64,000 nucleotides of DNA from Flavobacterium anhuiense (GTDB taxonomy: Bacteria > Bacteroidota > Bacteroidia > Flavobacteriales > Flavobacteriaceae). The notes under the pieces are model-generated. The model searched no databases. It worked only from the letters and a program-made list of their open reading frames with translations, and was not told the origin of the DNA. The DNA lies in the NCBI RefSeq assembly GCF_900101855.1, contig NZ_FMVC01000007.1:80345-144344 (forward strand), given 5' to 3'. Below are positions 1 to 10,161 of this stretch, piece by piece. Positions within the stretch are counted from its first letter, which is position 1. Each line of letters opens with the position of its first letter. Both the position numbers and the translations under genes were made by a program.

Positions 1-659
1 TTTTAGTCTTAAACAACGGACGTCCTTTGTCTATACCTTGGGCGGCAGAACATATTCCTGCTATTGTTGAAGCTTGGCAACTAGGAACACAATCTGGAAA
101 TGCGATTGCGCAGGTTTTGTACGGAGACTATAATCCGAGTGGCAAGCTGCCAATGTCTTTTCCAAGAAAAGTAGGCCAATGCCCTATCTATTACAATCTG
201 TACAATACGGGAAGACCTACAGACAAAGACAATAATGTTTTCTGGTCGCACTATTCTGATGTCGAAAAAACTCCTTTATACCCATTCGGTTACGGATTAA
301 GCTATACTTCTTTTGACTATAAAAACCTGAAGATTTCAAAAGCTTCTTTCCAAAAAGGAGAAAAAATAGAAGTTTCTGTTGATGTGACCAATACAGGTAA
401 TTTTGATGGGAAAGAAATCGTCCAGCTTTATATAAATGATCCTGTTGCCAGCATTGCAAGACCTGTAAAAGAATTAAAAGGTTTTGAGCTTGTCGAATTA
501 AAAAAGGGAGAAACCAAAACAGTTCAATTCACATTGACAAATAATGAACTTGGATTCTACGACAACAACGGTAAATTTTTAGTTGAATCTGGCCAATTTA
601 ATATTATGGTGGGCTGGAATTCTAATAATGGCCTTAACAGTAAATTTGAGCTAAAATAA
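1..659 (+). CDS. Glycoside hydrolase family 3 (beta-glucosidase type), C-terminal part, 5' truncated by window edge
   Basis: The reading frame is open from base 3 at the left edge, so the gene starts outside the window; the TTG at 27 is only an internal codon. About 218 codons are visible. They hold the end of the GH3 alpha/beta sandwich domain (NNGRPLSIPWA, then YGDYNPSGKLPMSFP), the conserved YPFGYGLSYTSF segment, and a C-terminal fibronectin-III-like domain. The catalytic Asp domain is not in view. GH3 enzymes release glucose or xylose from the non-reducing ends of oligosaccharides. Its place next to an HTCS regulator, SusCD, GH10 and GH16 fits terminal trimming of xylan- or beta-glucan-derived oligosaccharides. 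The exact specificity cannot be read from this part. A strong hairpin follows at 729-777. Confidence 0.93.
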   Translation, partial: LVLNNGRPLSIPWAAEHIPAIVEAWQLGTQSGNAIAQVLYGDYNPSGKLPMSFPRKVGQCPIYYNLYNTGRPTDKDNNVFWSHYSDVEKTPLYPFGYGLSYTSFDYKNLKISKASFQKGEKIEVSVDVTNTGNFDGKEIVQLYINDPVASIARPVKELKGFELVELKKGETKTVQFTLTNNELGFYDNNGKFLVESGQFNIMVGWNSNNGLNSKFELK

Positions 660-728
660 AATCACAAAAATAAAGCCCAAAAGGATTATTCTGTCTTAAC
701 AAGAATCGAATATCTTTTATTTTTTTAT

Positions 729-777
729 ATCCTGAGTACGATAATTCCTTAATAAGGTTCATAATCGTACTCAGGAT
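729..777. terminator. Hairpin terminator after the GH3 gene
   Basis: Perfect 14-bp inverted repeat (ATCCTGAGTACGAT, 729-742, with its complement at 764-777) enclosing 21 nt that themselves contain CCTT/AAGG. It is followed by TTTTGG. It lies between the GH3 stop and the HTCS start and probably separates the two transcripts. Confidence 0.7.
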
Positions 778-900
778 TTTGGCAATAAGACAGATTTGAA
801 TAAAAAAAAATAAGTGTTCAAATTAGTTTTATTAATATTGTTACCCATATCCTGAAAAATCCACTTAAATAAACCGGATAATGCATACTGTTACATCTAA

Positions 901-3900
901 ATGAAAAAGACAACTTATATCCTTTTATTCTTTTTAAGCATTGCAAACCCGCTGTTTTCGCAAGGCAAATTTGACAGCTACCAGTTTAGGAGCATACAAG
1001 AAACTGCATCAAAACGAGCTGTTTCTTCTATCATTCAGGATAAAAATGATTTTATATGGATTGGTACAAGTGGTGCTGGTCTGTATAGATACGATGGCGT
1101 AAATTATTTCGGATATAAATACGATAACAAACCCGGCTCGGTAAACAGCAACTTTATTTATTCGACGTTTATCGATTCCAAAAATAATCTTTGGGTGGGC
1201 ACCGATCAGGGTTTATGCTTATATAACAGAGATTTGGACAACTTTACCCGAATCAATATTGAAGATGCCATAACACAGGGATACACGCAGCCTATTACGA
1301 TAAAAACAATTATTGAAGACAATAATGGCAATCTATACTTAGGCGCTTACGGTTTTGGATTATTCAAACTTAACATAAAAACTCTAAAAGCTTCTCTGGT
1401 GCATTCAAAAGTGCTGGACAAGCCCAATTTTCTGATAAAATCTTCGGTTAAAAACAAACAGGGAATTATTTATTTAGGAACCAGTTACGGACTTTTAGAA
1501 ATTGACACCAATGGAAAAGCCAAACAGGTTTATAAAGACAAATTTAAACGAGAACCTCTAACTAACGACATTGAAAGTCTTGTTATAGATAAATTTGGAT
1601 ACCTATGGATGGGCACAACCGAAAACGGACTCATAAAAATCAAGCCTGAAACAGATAATTATCAGTTTGAAAACTATGCCATTACCAAAAATAAGATCCT
1701 ATCAATCGTACAAAGCAGTTTGGGTTACATTGTCTGCGGCACTGAAAATGACGGATTACTGGTTGTGAACTATAAGGGAGAAGTGCTGAAAAAATACCTG
1801 CACAGCAAGTACAATAGTGCCAGCTTAAAATCCAATTCGGTTTGGTCCTTGTACGAGGACAGAGAAAAAAGATTGTGGCTAGGATATTTCAATAAGGGAC
1901 TTGGCGTTTTTGACAAGCCAAATAATAAATTCAATTCTCTTGAATCGCTTGCTAACAATGAAAATTCCCTACAGACAAGTTATGTCACTTCGGTTGCAAA
2001 AGACAAAAAAGGAAACCTGCTTATCAGTAACGAAGGAGGCGGACTTGACATATATAACCTTGCCAATAAAAGCTTTATTCATGTAAATAAAACAAATCAA
2101 AGTTACTACTCTGGTTTAGATGCTGTCGATATTCAAGTCATTTTTATAGACAGCAGGCAAAACATCTGGCTTGGAAGCTGGGACCGCGGCATCTACTTTT
2201 TAAAAAACGGAACTTCCAGATTTGTCAACTATAATACAGCAAATACACCTGGATTAAAATCAAATCGAATTTTTAGTTTTTCAGAAGATTCAAAAGGCAG
2301 AATCTGGATCGGAACTTTTATAAAAGGACTGCATTATTTTGATAATAAAAACAACACATTTGTGCATTGCGATTCTGAGCCATTTGTTAAAAACGGTTTA
2401 GATAATGCTTTTATCCGTAAAGTTTTTGTGGATTCTGATAATGTTTTGTGGGTCGGCACTATCTTAGGATTATATCAGATCAATATAAAGGACGAGTCTG
2501 GATTTAAAGTAACAAAAATGCGAGATGCCATGTTTGGCGGCATTAATAAAAACAATAGCATTCAGATTATTTTATCTATTTATGAATCTAATGATAAAAC
2601 AATTTGGATAGGAACAGATACTCAAGGGCTGTTTAGCTACAATAAAAAAAACAAGACATTCTCCAATTATGATGATTTTCCTGGATTTGACGAAAAATCA
2701 ATTCGTGCTATAATTTCAGACAATAATGGCGCTTTATGGCTAAGCGGCGGATCTGGGCTTACAAAACTTGATCTTAAAAACCGAAAAAGCACCAACTTTA
2801 ATAAAGATGATGGTCTTATTGATAACGATTTTAACAACAATGCTGTTTATAAAGACGGGAACGGAGAACTTTATTTTGGAGGTTATGAAGGAGTAAATTA
2901 TTTTAATCCAAACGAAATTAAAAAAGCTGAAAAAGCCCCACGCCTTTATTTCAGTGATTTTAAATTATTCAATAAATCAGTAAAGCCAAATGAAGAGGGC
3001 TCGCCATTAAGCAAAGTAATTTCGCAGACTAAAGAAATTACACTTAATTACACGCAGTCTGTTTTTACAATCGAATATGTGGGAATCAATTATAATTATT
3101 CTAAGAAAAACCAATACGCCTATTATCTCGAAGGTTTTGAAAAAGACTGGAACTATGTAGGAAATAACAGAACAGCAACCTATACCAATCTGGCGCCGGG
3201 AAACTATACCTTTAAAGTAAAATCGGCCAACGCGGACGGCACTTGGAGCGGCAATCAATTAGAACTGAAAATAAAAGTGCTTCCTCCGTGGTGGAAAACC
3301 ATTTGGGCTTATTTAATCTATTCTTCTATTTTAATTTTCCTGATCCTGTATCTTAACAAGATCTATCAAAACCGTTTCAAAGCGAAACAGGCTATCATTC
3401 TGGAAAAGGAAAAGAACATTCAATTGGAGAAATTAAACAATAAAAAACTGCAGTTTTTCACCAATATCTCACATGAATTCAGAACTCCTTTAACACTGAT
3501 TATCAACCCACTAGAAGACATTTTAAAAAGTAAAAAAATATCTCCAGAGATATACAACAAACTAAAAATAGTGCACAAAAGCTCTGATAGGCTCTCTAGA
3601 CTAATTAATGAGCTTATGGACTTTAATAAATTAGAGTTTAATAAAATTTCGCTTCAAGCCAAGAAAGTTGAAGTTGTATCGTTTACAGAAGCCGTTATAG
3701 GCTACTTTTATGAAGAAGCTTCTGCTCGAAACATTGCTGTTAATTTTGAATCGCCTGTAGACGAGCTCGAAGATTGGCTGGATCCCAAAATGCTGGAAAA
3801 AATACTGTTTAATATTATTTCGAATGCATTTAAATTTACGCCTGATAATGGTTCGATTCATATTTCCATAAACACATCAGAGACCGAAAATGAATTGATT

Positions 3901-5025
3901 ATCGACGGAAATAAAGTGCCATCATTTTCAATAACCATTGCAGATACAGGTTCGGGAATACGAAAAAAAGATTTAAACAAAATTTTTGACCGTTTTTACC
4001 AAGTCAATAATCTCAATAAGGAATACTACGGAAGCACAGGCATTGGCTTGGAGGTTGTAAAGGAATTTGTCGAACTTCATAAAGGAAAAATTGAAGTTGA
4101 AAGCCAACTTGGGCAAGGCACAAGCTTTAAAATAACTTTTCCACTAGGAAGCTCGCTATATAAAGGAAGTGAGATTATTGATCAGAAATATAAAATAGAG
4201 CACAAAAACGAACTTTTATCTGAACCTGTTCAAAATGAAATAGAATATAATTCTGAGACAGAAACTCAAAAAGCATATACCATTTTAATTGTAGAAGACA
4301 ATACAGAACTGAGAAACTATTTAAAAGAGGAACTTAGCAAGTCATACAAAGTAATTACAGCAGAAAACGGCCAAAAAGGTTACGATCTTGCTGTACAGAA
4401 ATTGCCTGATTTAATCATAACCGATGTCATTATGCCAGTCATGGACGGACTTGAACTGTGCAAGAAAATAAAAGGCGATTTAAAAACAAGCCATATTCCT
4501 TTATTGATGCTTTCCGCCAAAGCAATGGTGAAAGACCGACTGGAAGGCATCGATTCTGGCGCTGACATGTATTTAAGCAAACCATTTGAACTGGATATTC
4601 TAAAATCGAGTCTGGCGCAGCTTATCACTAGCAGACAGATTATGTTTAAGAAATTTTACAGTGGCATCACTAAACAAGGAAAAGAAAAAACAACGTCGCT
4701 TGATAATGATTTCATTCAGAAAATTCTACATTTCATTAATGAGAACATCAGCGAACCTGAATTAACTGTCGAACTCCTTTCTTCTAAAATCTTTTTAAGC
4801 AGAAGCCAGCTCTATCGAAAAATAAAAACCTTAACAGGTGTTTCTGTCAATGAATTTATCCGAAATGTACGATTAGAAAAAGCAAAACAGCTGATTGAAC
4901 AAGGCAATAATAATATCAACGAAATAAGCTTCAAAGTTGGTTTTACTTCTCCCTCCTATTTTGCCAAATGCTATAAAATCAAATATGGCCATTTGCCCAC
5001 TCAGGAAAAAAGAACGAAAGAATAG
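901..5025 (+). CDS. Hybrid two-component system regulator (HTCS): sensor kinase, receiver and AraC-type DNA-binding domain in one protein
   Basis: One-protein sensor and regulator of a polysaccharide utilisation locus, in the inner membrane. Order of parts in 1374 residues: signal peptide (1-20); a long periplasmic two-propeller sensor built of repeats such as WIGTSGAGLYRYD and LWVGTDQGLCLYN (about 40-700); a Y_Y_Y domain; a membrane helix just after W797-W798; a HisKA domain with phospho-acceptor His858 (SHEFRTPL); an HATPase with NAFKFTPDNG, DTGSG and GSTGIGLEVV; a receiver with phospho-acceptor Asp1175 (DVIMPVMDG); and a C-terminal AraC helix-turn-helix (about 1280-1374). The length and domain order are normal for HTCS proteins. 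In this family a glycan fragment bound by the propeller triggers phosphorylation, and the AraC domain activates the adjacent susC operon. A candidate binding site lies at 5273-5306. Confidence 0.97.
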   Translation: MKKTTYILLFFLSIANPLFSQGKFDSYQFRSIQETASKRAVSSIIQDKNDFIWIGTSGAGLYRYDGVNYFGYKYDNKPGSVNSNFIYSTFIDSKNNLWVGTDQGLCLYNRDLDNFTRINIEDAITQGYTQPITIKTIIEDNNGNLYLGAYGFGLFKLNIKTLKASLVHSKVLDKPNFLIKSSVKNKQGIIYLGTSYGLLEIDTNGKAKQVYKDKFKREPLTNDIESLVIDKFGYLWMGTTENGLIKIKPETDNYQFENYAITKNKILSIVQSSLGYIVCGTENDGLLVVNYKGEVLKKYLHSKYNSASLKSNSVWSLYEDREKRLWLGYFNKGLGVFDKPNNKFNSLESLANNENSLQTSYVTSVAKDKKGNLLISNEGGGLDIYNLANKSFIHVNKTNQSYYSGLDAVDIQVIFIDSRQNIWLGSWDRGIYFLKNGTSRFVNYNTANTPGLKSNRIFSFSEDSKGRIWIGTFIKGLHYFDNKNNTFVHCDSEPFVKNGLDNAFIRKVFVDSDNVLWVGTILGLYQINIKDESGFKVTKMRDAMFGGINKNNSIQIILSIYESNDKTIWIGTDTQGLFSYNKKNKTFSNYDDFPGFDEKSIRAIISDNNGALWLSGGSGLTKLDLKNRKSTNFNKDDGLIDNDFNNNAVYKDGNGELYFGGYEGVNYFNPNEIKKAEKAPRLYFSDFKLFNKSVKPNEEGSPLSKVISQTKEITLNYTQSVFTIEYVGINYNYSKKNQYAYYLEGFEKDWNYVGNNRTATYTNLAPGNYTFKVKSANADGTWSGNQLELKIKVLPPWWKTIWAYLIYSSILIFLILYLNKIYQNRFKAKQAIILEKEKNIQLEKLNNKKLQFFTNISHEFRTPLTLIINPLEDILKSKKISPEIYNKLKIVHKSSDRLSRLINELMDFNKLEFNKISLQAKKVEVVSFTEAVIGYFYEEASARNIAVNFESPVDELEDWLDPKMLEKILFNIISNAFKFTPDNGSIHISINTSETENELIIDGNKVPSFSITIADTGSGIRKKDLNKIFDRFYQVNNLNKEYYGSTGIGLEVVKEFVELHKGKIEVESQLGQGTSFKITFPLGSSLYKGSEIIDQKYKIEHKNELLSEPVQNEIEYNSETETQKAYTILIVEDNTELRNYLKEELSKSYKVITAENGQKGYDLAVQKLPDLIITDVIMPVMDGLELCKKIKGDLKTSHIPLLMLSAKAMVKDRLEGIDSGADMYLSKPFELDILKSSLAQLITSRQIMFKKFYSGITKQGKEKTTSLDNDFIQKILHFINENISEPELTVELLSSKIFLSRSQLYRKIKTLTGVSVNEFIRNVRLEKAKQLIEQGNNNINEISFKVGFTSPSYFAKCYKIKYGHLPTQEKRTKE

Positions 5026-5058
5026 CAAAATATCCATATTAAACATCAAATGGCAGAG

Positions 5059-5088
5059 AGCTTCGGTTTAAACCGAAGCTTTTTTTTT
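5059..5088 (+). terminator. Rho-independent terminator of the HTCS gene
   Basis: Perfect palindrome AGCTTCGGTTT/AAACCGAAGCT (5059-5080) followed directly by a run of T residues, 34 bases after the HTCS stop codon. Confidence 0.92.
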
Positions 5089-5474
5089 GTCAGTGATTTT
5101 TTTCAAAATCTAAGCTTTTAATTTTCAACTGAAAATCAGTATATAAAAATTAAACCCTTAATATTTTAAACAAACAATATTTTTTAGGTAAAAAAATTAG
5201 CAATATCTCAGCACAGGTAATAATGCATTTAGGGTGTTATTTTACCCATTATAGGGGTTTAGACGTTTTTTTTGCATCATCTGTTGCAGAATATGCATCA
5301 TCTGTTCTACAATGCAACTCCTCTAGAATCTACTTTCGTTAAGAAATATTTAAGAAAAAGTTCTGCTGTCCAAACTTCTAATAATTATCTGGCAAAAGAT
5401 CCAATTTTTAAAATGTTTTCTTAAAACTTAACGAATTACTAATTATTTCAATTTAAACTAAACAACCAAACTTT
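5089..5474 (+). promoter_or_regulatory. susC promoter region with a 21-bp spaced direct repeat (candidate HTCS operator)
   Basis: Gene-free 386 bp between the HTCS terminator and susC. The 13-mer TGCATCATCTGTT occurs at 5273-5285 and again at 5294-5306. The start-to-start distance is exactly 21 bp, about two helical turns, as expected when two AraC-type HTH domains sit on one face of DNA. A further TGCA follows at about 5313. No clear TAnnTTTG element was found between the repeat and susC, which suits an activator-dependent promoter. The binding protein is inferred from the neighbouring HTCS. Confidence 0.6.
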
Positions 5475-8400
5475 ATGCAGAAAAAAACATTGAAAAGACT
5501 ATTGTGCTTAATAGTATGCTTGTGGGGAAATTTTTTCTTCGCTCAAACTGTTAAAGGTAAAGTAACATCGGGAGGAAACAGTCTTCCAGGCGTTAGTGTA
5601 ATAGTACAGGGAACCAAAAATGGAACAGTCACGGATTTTGACGGTACATTCGTATTGAATAATATTGAACCAAAAGCAATGCTGCTTTTCACTTATATAG
5701 GATACAAAAATTTAATCCTTGAAGCTAAACCGAATATGCAGGTGGTGATGGTGAGCGACCTCGAAAAACTAAACGAAGTGGTGGTTATCGGATACGGGAC
5801 ATCAAAAAGAAAAGACATAAATGGTGCAGTATCTTCTATTAAAGCTTCTGAAATTCAGGATAAGCCTTTTATTTCCATTGATCAGGCTCTTGTGGGTAAA
5901 GCCGCAGGTGTGAATGTTACGCAGAACTCCGGTACTCCAGGTGGGGGAATCTCGGTTCAGATTCGAGGAATTACCTCTATTAACGGGAATGAGCCTTTAT
6001 ATGTGATCGACGGAACACCTGTTTTTGCAGACAAGAACAATGATTCCTTTTCGTTTAGCGCTCTAGGCGGAGGAAACGGACAGACTAAAAATTCTGCTTT
6101 GTCTGGATTGAATATTTCAGATATAGAAACAATCGATATCTTAAAAGACGCTTCTGCAACAGCGATATATGGATCAAGCGGTGCAAATGGAGTGGTTTTG
6201 ATTACTACTAAAAAAGGAAAAAAGGGAAAATCTAAATTTACATACGAAACCTACTTAGGGACACAACAAATAAACAATACGGTTGATGTTTTAAACCTGC
6301 CCCAATATGCGGCTTATCAGGCAAAAATCTACAAGTTAAATGGTGAGCCTGTTCCTTATCAGTATCAAAAACCTAATTTGCTTGGAAATGGTACAAATTG
6401 GCAAGATGAACTTTTCAGAACGGCAACCATGTACAATCACCAGCTTTCTTTCTCTGGAGAAAAAGATGGAACACGCTTTTACACTTCTTTAAATTATTTT
6501 GATCAGGAAGGTATTGTTTTAAACTCAGATTTCAACAGATTAGCAATGCGTTTAAATGTAGATTCTAATATAAAATCTTGGCTTAAAATTGGTAACAATC
6601 TGTCGATAAGCAAATCATCTCAGCAAGTGGTAAGAAATGATGACAGAGGAGGATTGGTTATGAATGCCTTAAGACAGTCTCCTGAGTTACCAGTTAGAGC
6701 TGCAGATGGTTCTTATGCGGGACCAACATCTGGTTTGGGATCATCGGCAAATGAAGCCACTAACCCGATTGCCTTATCTGAATACAATAATGCCACTACA
6801 GAAAGATTCAAAATCAATGGAAATCTATTTGCTGATTTTACTATTTTAAAAGGATTGGTTTTCCGATCAGAATTAGGATACGATTTGAATTTCTCAAAAA
6901 ACAGCACTTTTGTGCCTAAATATACTTTAGGAAACGTAACTGAACTTTTAAATAAATCGTTCAAACAGCAAGATCAGAGCTATTACTGGAATATCAAAAA
7001 CTATTTGACATATAACAAAACGCTAAACGAGAAACATAATTTTACTTTTTTACTAGGCCAGGAAGCACAGGAAAGCTATTATGAATATTTAAGCGGTTAC
7101 AGAACAGGCGATTTCCTAAATAAAGATTTCACCAATCTTAATATCGGTGATATTGCCACTGCCCTAAACGGAAACGGTTCTGGACGCTGGTCTATGACAT
7201 CGTATATTTCAAGATTAAATTACAGTTTTTCTGACCGATACTCTTTTTCTGCTTCCTTAAGAGCAGATGCTTCGTCTAACTTTGGACCAAACCACAAATG
7301 GGGATATTTTCCTTCATTTTCAGGAGGATGGACAGTGAGCAACGAAAAATTCTTTGAGCCTTTGTCAAAAAGCATCAATTATCTGAAATTAAAAGCTGGA
7401 TACGGTCTTGTAGGAAATCAAAACATTCCGGCAAACAGATACCAAACTATTTTATCGCTACTAGCATCGCCATTTGGTGGGGTTTCGCCAACGATCGATA
7501 ATTTAGGAAATCCAGACATAAAATGGGAATCTCTTAAATCTTTCAATACTGGTTTTGAACTGGCAATGCTTAACAACAGAGTAAAATTAGATTTTGATTA
7601 TTACATTAAAAATTCTTCAGATTTCTTGACCAAACAAATCAACGATGAATCCAATCAAAGTGCGCTTAATTATTATTTGAATACAGGTGAAATTGTAACC
7701 AAAGGGATTGAGCTCACTTTAAATACAAGAAATATCGTTACAGAAAATTTTAACTGGGATACAACGATCATTTTTTCAAAATACAATAATGAATTGACTC
7801 GTTTTCAAGGTCAGGGCAAATCATTGTTGGGAAAAGTGCAGTTTGATTTATACAATGTTACCAGAACTACCGAAGGACAGCCAGTAGGACAATTTTATGG
7901 CTATGTAACAGATGGCTTGTTTAAAAATGCCGCAGAACTGGCAGCTGGACCAATTCAAGAAGCAGGAACAGGCGTGGGAGACATTCGATTTAAAGATCTT
8001 AATGGTGACGGAAAAATAGACAGTAAAGACCAGACAGCCATAGGAGATGCCATTCCTGATTTTACCTACGCTATTACGAATAACCTGAGATACAAAAACT
8101 TCAATTTTTCGGTTTCTTTAACAGGAAGCCAAGGCAACAAGATCTACAACTTTACGCGCCATTATATTGATGGCATTTATCCTGGTTTTGGAGACCGATT
8201 TGGAAACGTAAGCACACAGGCCATGCAGGCTTTTGAACCTGGAGTGAATGAAAATACCGATGTTCCTAGAATTACGCTTAATGATCCAAATGGCAATGGA
8301 AGAATTTCGAACAGATTTGTTGAAGACGGTTCTTATTTAAGAATCCAGAATGTTTCTTTAAGCTACGATCTGACAAATAAGATTTTCGACAATTCCATTA

Positions 8401-8573
8401 TATCTAAAGTAAGATTGTATGCAAACGTTCAAAACTTGTACACGTTTACAAAATATACCGGATTTGATCCAGCTCTTGGAAACCTAGACCAGAATATAAC
8501 ACTGAGCGGTATAGACTTAGGGCGTTATCCTGTGCCAAGAATAACTTCTATAGGGGTAAATTTAGAATTCTAA
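5475..8573 (+). CDS. SusC/RagA-family TonB-dependent outer-membrane glycan importer
   Basis: Outer-membrane beta-barrel that imports oligosaccharides with its SusD lid, energised by TonB. The 1032 residues show a signal peptide (to about 23, ending FFAQ), a carboxypeptidase-like (CarboxypepD_reg) domain with GVSVIVQGTKNGTVTDFDG, a plug domain with the family motifs VIGYGTSKRKD and DILKDASATAIYGSSGANG, and a long barrel ending in an aromatic strand (SIGVNLEF). The size is typical. It is the first gene of a plus-strand operon with susD (58 bp downstream) and a surface lipoprotein. Neighbouring GH10 and GH16 genes suggest xylan or beta-glucan oligosaccharides as cargo. That cargo is inferred from context, not from the barrel sequence. 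Confidence 0.96.
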   Translation: MQKKTLKRLLCLIVCLWGNFFFAQTVKGKVTSGGNSLPGVSVIVQGTKNGTVTDFDGTFVLNNIEPKAMLLFTYIGYKNLILEAKPNMQVVMVSDLEKLNEVVVIGYGTSKRKDINGAVSSIKASEIQDKPFISIDQALVGKAAGVNVTQNSGTPGGGISVQIRGITSINGNEPLYVIDGTPVFADKNNDSFSFSALGGGNGQTKNSALSGLNISDIETIDILKDASATAIYGSSGANGVVLITTKKGKKGKSKFTYETYLGTQQINNTVDVLNLPQYAAYQAKIYKLNGEPVPYQYQKPNLLGNGTNWQDELFRTATMYNHQLSFSGEKDGTRFYTSLNYFDQEGIVLNSDFNRLAMRLNVDSNIKSWLKIGNNLSISKSSQQVVRNDDRGGLVMNALRQSPELPVRAADGSYAGPTSGLGSSANEATNPIALSEYNNATTERFKINGNLFADFTILKGLVFRSELGYDLNFSKNSTFVPKYTLGNVTELLNKSFKQQDQSYYWNIKNYLTYNKTLNEKHNFTFLLGQEAQESYYEYLSGYRTGDFLNKDFTNLNIGDIATALNGNGSGRWSMTSYISRLNYSFSDRYSFSASLRADASSNFGPNHKWGYFPSFSGGWTVSNEKFFEPLSKSINYLKLKAGYGLVGNQNIPANRYQTILSLLASPFGGVSPTIDNLGNPDIKWESLKSFNTGFELAMLNNRVKLDFDYYIKNSSDFLTKQINDESNQSALNYYLNTGEIVTKGIELTLNTRNIVTENFNWDTTIIFSKYNNELTRFQGQGKSLLGKVQFDLYNVTRTTEGQPVGQFYGYVTDGLFKNAAELAAGPIQEAGTGVGDIRFKDLNGDGKIDSKDQTAIGDAIPDFTYAITNNLRYKNFNFSVSLTGSQGNKIYNFTRHYIDGIYPGFGDRFGNVSTQAMQAFEPGVNENTDVPRITLNDPNGNGRISNRFVEDGSYLRIQNVSLSYDLTNKIFDNSIISKVRLYANVQNLYTFTKYTGFDPALGNLDQNITLSGIDLGRYPVPRITSIGVNLEF

Positions 8574-8631
8574 GCTTTATAAAAACACATCCAACTTAAT
8601 GACTTGCAGTTATTAACATAAAAATATAGTT

Positions 8632-10158
8632 ATGAAAAAACTTTTTAAACTTTTTTTGATGGGAATGCTTATACCATTGCTGTCTTTATTTTCCTGCTCA
8701 GATGAGTTTTTGAATGCACCATCTGAAAATCAATTAACGCCAAGCGATCTGCCTGAAGGCGTTACCGCTTTTGACGGAATCGCCGAGAGCTTGTACTTTA
8801 AGCCTTGGTTTGCCTTTAACGACAAATTCCTTATTGCCGTAGGAGATATGTACGCTGGAAACGCTTTTACCTTTGATGGTGCTTATGCACAGTTTAAAGA
8901 TGCTCAGGTAACATCTCAAAATCCGATTCTTACAGAAGGATATGTAGCCTTGTTTTCGGTTATCGACCAGTCTAATAACTTAATGAGTCTGGTTGAAGCC
9001 AGAAAAAACGAACTTCCTGAGGCTTCTTATAAAAATGCTATTGCCATATCAAGATTCATGAGGGCTAATGCCTATTTCTATTTGGTTAGAACTTTCGGAG
9101 CCGTGCCTATCATTAATAAAGCGGGATCGGCAGCACAGCCAAAAAGAAATCTTGTTGAAGATGTTTACAAATTCATCAAGCAGGATTTAGAATACGCGGC
9201 AGAAAATTTACCGGAAAAAGGATTAAAGAAAGGTTACGTGACTAAATATGCCGCAATGGGAATTTTAGCCAAAGTGCATCTGACTTTAAATGAATATGCT
9301 GAATGTGCTGCTTTAACCCAGAAAATTATCGGAAATCAGTATACTTTAATTCAAGAATACGGAAATCTGTTTAGCAGTCCAGAAAATAATAACAGTGCAG
9401 AAAGCATGTTTGCTCTTCAATGGAAAGCTATTGCTACAGAATGGGGAACGCAAAACACCAATCAGGCGTATATTGTTCCAGGAGGCACAGGAATTACAGG
9501 CGGTGGTGACGGATGGGGAGTTTACCTTCCTTCTATTTCTCTGCAAAATGGATTTGAGCCAAAAGATATCAGAAAGAAAAGCACGATCATGACGGATGGC
9601 GATTTTTACCCTGAATTATTAAAAAGTCAAGGCGGTTTTACCTATAAAAAAATATACTCTTCTACGGCGGCTAATTTTAGAAAATATATAGTAGGATCTG
9701 CTGCAGAAAGAAACGATGTGTTCTTTATGAGAACTTCTCAAAACACGATTATTTTAAGATATTCCGATATTTTATTGATGAATTCTGAGGCAATTATGGC
9801 TGGAGCACCTTCCACTACTTCAGCAGCGGCTTTAAGTTCTTTTAACGAAGTAAGAAAAAGAGCAGGATTGCCAATTAAAACAGTACTTACAAGAGATGAG
9901 CTTTTTAATGAAAGAAGAATTGAATTTGCTTTGGAAGGCCAATATTTCTTCGATTTAAAACGCCGCGGTCTGGCTGAAGCAACTGCGATTATCTCGCAAC
10001 AGGAAGTAGGCTTTTATTCTGATGATGCCAGAACAGAACTGGTTTCAAGAAAAATAACGCCTGGCAGCAATTATTTTGAACTTCCATTGCCTCAGTCTGC
10101 CATAGATACCAATCCATCATTATTAGAAGCTCCGGTTCCTTTTAACTTTAATAACTAA
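8632..10158 (+). CDS. SusD/RagB-family surface glycan-binding lipoprotein
   Basis: Partner lid of the SusC transporter, anchored to the cell surface. The 508 residues start with a lipoprotein signal ending at Cys22 (LFSCSDEF), followed by the helical TPR-like SusD fold. The C-terminal family signatures are visible: FNEVRKRAGLP, DELFNERRIEFALEGQYFFDLKRRG and a final LPLPQSAIDTNPSL. Length is normal. It lies 58 bp after susC and 3 bp before the next lipoprotein gene, so the three are surely co-transcribed. Confidence 0.95.
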   Translation: MKKLFKLFLMGMLIPLLSLFSCSDEFLNAPSENQLTPSDLPEGVTAFDGIAESLYFKPWFAFNDKFLIAVGDMYAGNAFTFDGAYAQFKDAQVTSQNPILTEGYVALFSVIDQSNNLMSLVEARKNELPEASYKNAIAISRFMRANAYFYLVRTFGAVPIINKAGSAAQPKRNLVEDVYKFIKQDLEYAAENLPEKGLKKGYVTKYAAMGILAKVHLTLNEYAECAALTQKIIGNQYTLIQEYGNLFSSPENNNSAESMFALQWKAIATEWGTQNTNQAYIVPGGTGITGGGDGWGVYLPSISLQNGFEPKDIRKKSTIMTDGDFYPELLKSQGGFTYKKIYSSTAANFRKYIVGSAAERNDVFFMRTSQNTIILRYSDILLMNSEAIMAGAPSTTSAAALSSFNEVRKRAGLPIKTVLTRDELFNERRIEFALEGQYFFDLKRRGLAEATAIISQQEVGFYSDDARTELVSRKITPGSNYFELPLPQSAIDTNPSLLEAPVPFNFNN

Positions 10159-10161
10159 ACT

